Of a DNA stretch of 14,552 nucleotides, positions 14,338 to 14,552 are shown piece after piece; the stretch's first letter is position 1, and each line of letters starts with the position of its first letter. Below the pieces are notes generated by a model that saw only the letters and a program-made list of their open reading frames with translations, was not told the origin of the DNA and searched no databases. This DNA comes from CAZADH01 sp964483805 (GTDB lineage: Bacteria; Muiribacteriota; Ozemobacteria; Ozemobacterales; Ozemobacteraceae), in the NCBI GenBank assembly GCA_964483805.1, contig CAZADH010000145.1:1-14552 (forward strand). Direction: 5' to 3'. Both the position numbers and the translations under genes were made by a program.

Positions 14338-14552
14338 ATGTCATTTCCGGCTCGTTCGTGCCGGCGCCTGGCGCTGCTCGTCCTCCTCGTGTTCGCCGTG
14401 TTGGGCGGGGCCATGGTGGCCCAGGCCGACAAAAAGCCGACCACCGAAGAACTCGAGGAAATGCTGGCCACGAACCCCGAGAGCATCGAGGTCATGCTGC
14501 AACTCGGGGTGCAATACAGCCTGCAACAGAAGTATCTCGAGGCTGTGAAGCT
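14338..14552 (+). CDS. Exported tetratricopeptide-repeat protein, N-terminal part
   Basis: Seventy-one codons are visible before the window ends. The N-terminus is a good signal peptide: basic SCRR at 7-10, hydrophobic LALLVLLVFAVLGGAMV at 11-27, and an AQA cleavage motif at 28-30. A linker (DKKPTTEELEEM) leads into a helix-turn pattern, NPESIEVMLQLGVQYSLQQK at 46-65 and onward, matching the first TPR motif with Gly, Tyr and Ala at the expected places. It is therefore probably a periplasmic or surface scaffold; partners are unknown. ATG 14338 has no ribosome-binding site, but no later start would keep the signal peptide intact. It is 99 nt past spoVS, and that gap shows no convincing promoter or terminator. 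Confidence 0.75.
   Translation, partial: MSFPARSCRRLALLVLLVFAVLGGAMVAQADKKPTTEELEEMLATNPESIEVMLQLGVQYSLQQKYLEAVK

Overview
This window is a GC-rich (by eye roughly 60-65% G+C), gene-dense, bacterial chromosomal segment in which every supportable gene lies on the + strand. Two runs of exactly ten N (3819-3828 and 4465-4474) and a frameshift in plsX suggest a scaffolded draft or metagenome assembly. I cannot name the species. A FabK-type enoyl reductase, an rpmF-plsX-fabH-fabK-fabD-fabG-acpP-fabF-rnc cluster, adjacent mnmG-rsmG, a SpoVS-family gene and a SpoIIE-type phosphatase fit a Firmicutes-like or poorly characterised deep-branching lineage better than a model proteobacterium.

Layout: (1) 1-246 is a repeat-rich intergenic stretch with a strong hairpin and a weak promoter-like sequence. 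(2) 247-2900 is mnmG and rsmG, overlapping by ATGA: a tRNA U34-modifying enzyme and a 16S rRNA methyltransferase. (3) 2979-5057 is a membrane-anchored sensor phosphatase (two TM segments, HAMP, coiled coil, GAF, SpoIIE/PP2C) broken by both assembly gaps, with its own extended -10 promoter placed so close to the ATG that the mRNA would be nearly leaderless. (4) 5132-12815 is the fatty-acid synthesis operon. It starts from a near-consensus promoter before rpmF and runs rpmF, plsX (frameshifted), fabH, fabK, fabD, fabG, acpP, a second FabK/nitronate-monooxygenase-like flavoprotein with a C-terminal four-cysteine cluster, and fabF. Several junctions are 4-nt stop/start overlaps. A probable terminator or attenuator hairpin follows acpP and a small GC hairpin follows the second flavoprotein. 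(5) 12848-13660 is rnc (RNase III), probably starting at TTG and co-transcribed with fabF. (6) 13661-13977 is intergenic, with GC-rich direct repeats, a hairpin and a good promoter for the next gene. (7) 13978-14238 is a spoVS-like gene. (8) 14338-end is the start of a secreted or envelope TPR protein cut by the window edge.

Together the central genes supply a nearly complete type II fatty acid synthase: malonyl transfer (FabD), initiation (FabH), elongation (FabF), ketoreduction (FabG), enoyl reduction (FabK), the carrier (AcpP), and PlsX linking acyl-ACP to phospholipid synthesis. No 3-hydroxyacyl-ACP dehydratase (FabZ/FabA) is in the window. I found no mobile element, tRNA, rRNA or CRISPR array. 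The least explained items are the four-cysteine FabK paralogue inside the operon and the GC-rich repeat modules shared by the first and last intergenic regions.
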